Source: Candidatus Nanopelagicales bacterium (lineage in GTDB: Bacteria > Actinomycetota > Actinomycetes > S36-B12 > GCA-2699445). Taken from it: a DNA stretch of 64,000 nt. The translations under genes were made by a program, and so were the position numbers. The DNA lies in the NCBI GenBank assembly GCA_037045355.1, contig JBAOHO010000022.1, positions 1-64,000 on the forward strand, given 5' to 3'. A model generated the notes under the pieces. It was given only the letters and a program-made list of their open reading frames with translations. It was not told the DNA's origin and did not search any database. Every line of letters starts with the position of its first letter. The stretch's first letter is position 1. This document shows positions 62,310-64,000 of this stretch, one piece after another.

Positions 62310-63769
62310 ATGGCTGGTCACCGGATGCGTGAGGACTCTGGGGTTGCGCTCGTCGCCACGATGGGACTTGTGATGATGGTGGCAATCCTGATGATCACGA
62401 TCGCGGCATTCGCGCTGCGCGAGGCGCGCCAATCGGGTCAGGATCGCCAACGGTCGTCAAGCGTCATGTCAGCGGAAGGGCAAGTCGACATCACGCTCGC
62501 GAAGATTCAAGGAACGGCGCGCGAGTCCCTACCGTGCGACGACACCGTCACCCAAACCGAAGCGCAGCCCGATGCGATCTCCGTTCAGACAGTGGTCACC
62601 TACTTCGATGGAGAAGCAGCCGCGACCTGCGAGGACGTCAGATCTGGTGCGGTCACGGTCGATCGCGCTCTGATCAAGTCAACGGCCACCAGCGCAGCTG
62701 TAGCGGACACCCGCCCCGCCCAACGCACCGTCGAGGTCTTGGTCAACATGAATCCGACCATGGAGAACGGCTTGGACAAGGCGATCTTCGGCAACACCGG
62801 GATCACCCTCGCCAATCGGGCCCAGGTCTTTGGGCGAGATGGTGCTGCAGATGCCGACCTCTACACGAATGGGAACTTCGTGTGCAGCAACAATCAGCAG
62901 TTCTTCGGCAGTGTCGTTGCGCAGGGCAGTATCTGCTGGGTCCAACACGTGCACGTTCGAAGTCGACGCCTGGTCACGGACCGGATTCACGGCGTCCAAT
63001 CCCGGTGTGACCGTGAAGGGGAAAGTGCAGGTCTCCGCCGGCAACGTGTCGATCGTGCGAAACGCCAAAGTGAATGGAGTCGTACGAGCCAGTGGATCGA
63101 TCTCGTGGGACGGGACCTGCCCCAACGCCGCGAAGTGCTTCCCCTATTCGCAAGTTGAAGCGCCGCCCGCACAGTCTTTCCCCGTCCTGAACTGGAGCAA
63201 CGAAACCCGGGCACTGTGGGCGGCTGCGGGGTACACGGGCTACTACGAGAACCACGACTGCAACGTGACTGGCGATGCGAACGGTCCAGGCCGGTGGCTT
63301 ACTGACCAACTCCGACACGCCGACGATCCTCAGAACCAACTGTCAGGTAGTAATCCAGACGAATGCCCAGGACATCCCACTGCGAAGCAATGTCGCGGTG
63401 TTCGCAAAGGGCGGGGTCCGATTCGCCAATTCACTTACATTCCGTTCAGACACTTCCGCAACCCGGAACCTCTATCTGATTCAGCCCTACAACGATGAGC
63501 CATCGCCGTGCACCAAGGATGGCATTGTCCTGGACAACAGAGTGACGATCGAAGACTCGGTCAACGTCTTGTTGTATTCCCCGTGCAACATTCGGAAAGC
63601 CAACAACACGGACCACTTCGGACAGATCTATGCCGGAGGTGTTGCCCGGATCGACAACGCGTTGACGATGTACTACCGGCCCCTGCCGGTGTGGGGCGTC
63701 GAGGATCCCACCAGCAGTGTCAGGCACTACACTCTGGACATTCTTTACAAGCGCGAGAACTACTCGTAG
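62310..63769 (+). CDS. PilX-like minor pilin component, two apparent extra bases
   Basis: About 485 aa after removing one G near 62936-62940 (restores C-W-S-N-T-C-T-F) and one C near 63285-63290 (restores G-G-G-L-L-T-N-S). ATG 62310 is used because AAGGAGG lies 8 bases before it; the ATG at 62292 precedes that site. D-S-G-V-A-L-V-A-T-M-G-L-V-M starts the PilX_N-type helix; there is no classic Glu5. The long C-terminal part is beta-rich (V-T-V-K-G-K-V-Q-V-S-A-G). Likely part of the pilus priming complex. Confidence 0.75.
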
Positions 63770-63796
63770 CAGTGCACTTCCTCAGGAGGGGCGCGA

Positions 63797-64000
63797 GTGA
63801 CGTTGGTAGAACTTGGCGTTGCCCTGGTGTTCGGGCTCGTGATCGGTTCGTTCCTGAACGTGGTCATCTGGCGCGTGCCCCGCGGGGAATCGATCGTCAC
63901 CCCGGGATCAGGTTGCCCCTCGTGCGGTCACGAGATCCGCGCCTACGACAACATCCCCCTGCTGTCGTGGTTGATCCTGCGCGGCCGTTGTCGCGACTGC
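63797..64000 (+). CDS. pilD: prepilin peptidase PilD, N-terminal part
   Basis: The start of a leader peptidase/methylase, cut by the window end. GTG 63797 follows AGGAGG. F-G-L-V-I-G-S-F-L-N-V-V-I-W-R-V-P-R-G and the cytoplasmic zinc site C-P-S-C ... C-R-D-C are visible in the first 68 codons. It cleaves and N-methylates the pilins encoded just upstream. Confidence 0.95.
   Translation, partial: MTLVELGVALVFGLVIGSFLNVVIWRVPRGESIVTPGSGCPSCGHEIRAYDNIPLLSWLILRGRCRDC

Overview
The window is a high-GC chromosome segment from an actinobacterium. Four things point there: a phosphatidylinositol-mannoside block (pgsA, acyltransferase, pimA), an SsgA-family cell-division regulator, a wax ester synthase/diacylglycerol acyltransferase, and the gene order thrS-HIT-pgsA-acyltransferase-pimA-pdxS-pdxT-yebC-ruvCAB-secDF-relA-hisS-aspS-rarA-alaS-ruvX-mltG-aroE, which is typical of Actinomycetota. 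SsgA-like proteins suggest a relative of lineages with complex morphology; I cannot name a genus.

Layout. 1-2.9 kb: minus-strand genes of visibly lower GC (a membrane protein cut by the window edge, a probable alpha/alpha-toroid protein, a secreted protein, a zinc-ribbon membrane fragment). 3.1-4.6 kb: an ISL3-type insertion sequence abutting a tRNA-Val(CAC) gene. 4.9-8.1 kb: a secreted protein, a NarL-type two-component pair and an SsgA-family gene. 8.3-31.4 kb: the housekeeping run from thrS to relA, coding for tRNA charging, PIM lipids, pyridoxal phosphate, Holliday-junction processing, Sec translocation and (p)ppGpp. It is broken by an unusual lipid acyltransferase with a histone-like tail and by an EF-G paralogue on the other strand. 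31.4-46.3 kb: a DUF349 protein, a metallo-beta-lactamase-fold hydrolase, hisS, aspS, rarA, a permease, alaS-ruvX-mltG-aroE. 46.4 kb to the end: a type IV pilus locus (pilB, pilT, pilC, then pilA, three minor pilin-like genes and the start of pilD). It is split by a second PatA-like acyltransferase, a minus-strand trio (threonine aldolase, SDR, DUF6421) and a phosphoesterase-lipoprotein-membrane protein trio.

Genes are tightly packed, often with GTGA or ATGA stop/start overlaps, which suggests translational coupling. The non-coding gaps hold many short tandem repeats, each with a different unit.

A caution for any reader: nine conserved genes, including essential thrS and relA, have broken reading frames. 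Every break I could resolve is cured by removing one or two extra bases; none clearly needs a base added. The transposase looks the same, with at least a dozen apparent insertions. One-sided indels like this look like uncorrected long-read sequencing errors rather than real pseudogenes, so I annotate these genes as intact and give the suspected extra base.

The most interesting candidates are: the lipid acyltransferase with a lysine/alanine-rich DNA-binding-like tail; a structured leader just before pilB with parts of the c-di-GMP-I aptamer consensus; the uncharacterised DUF6421 operon with an added amidotransferase-like domain; and the repeat-rich intergenic regions.
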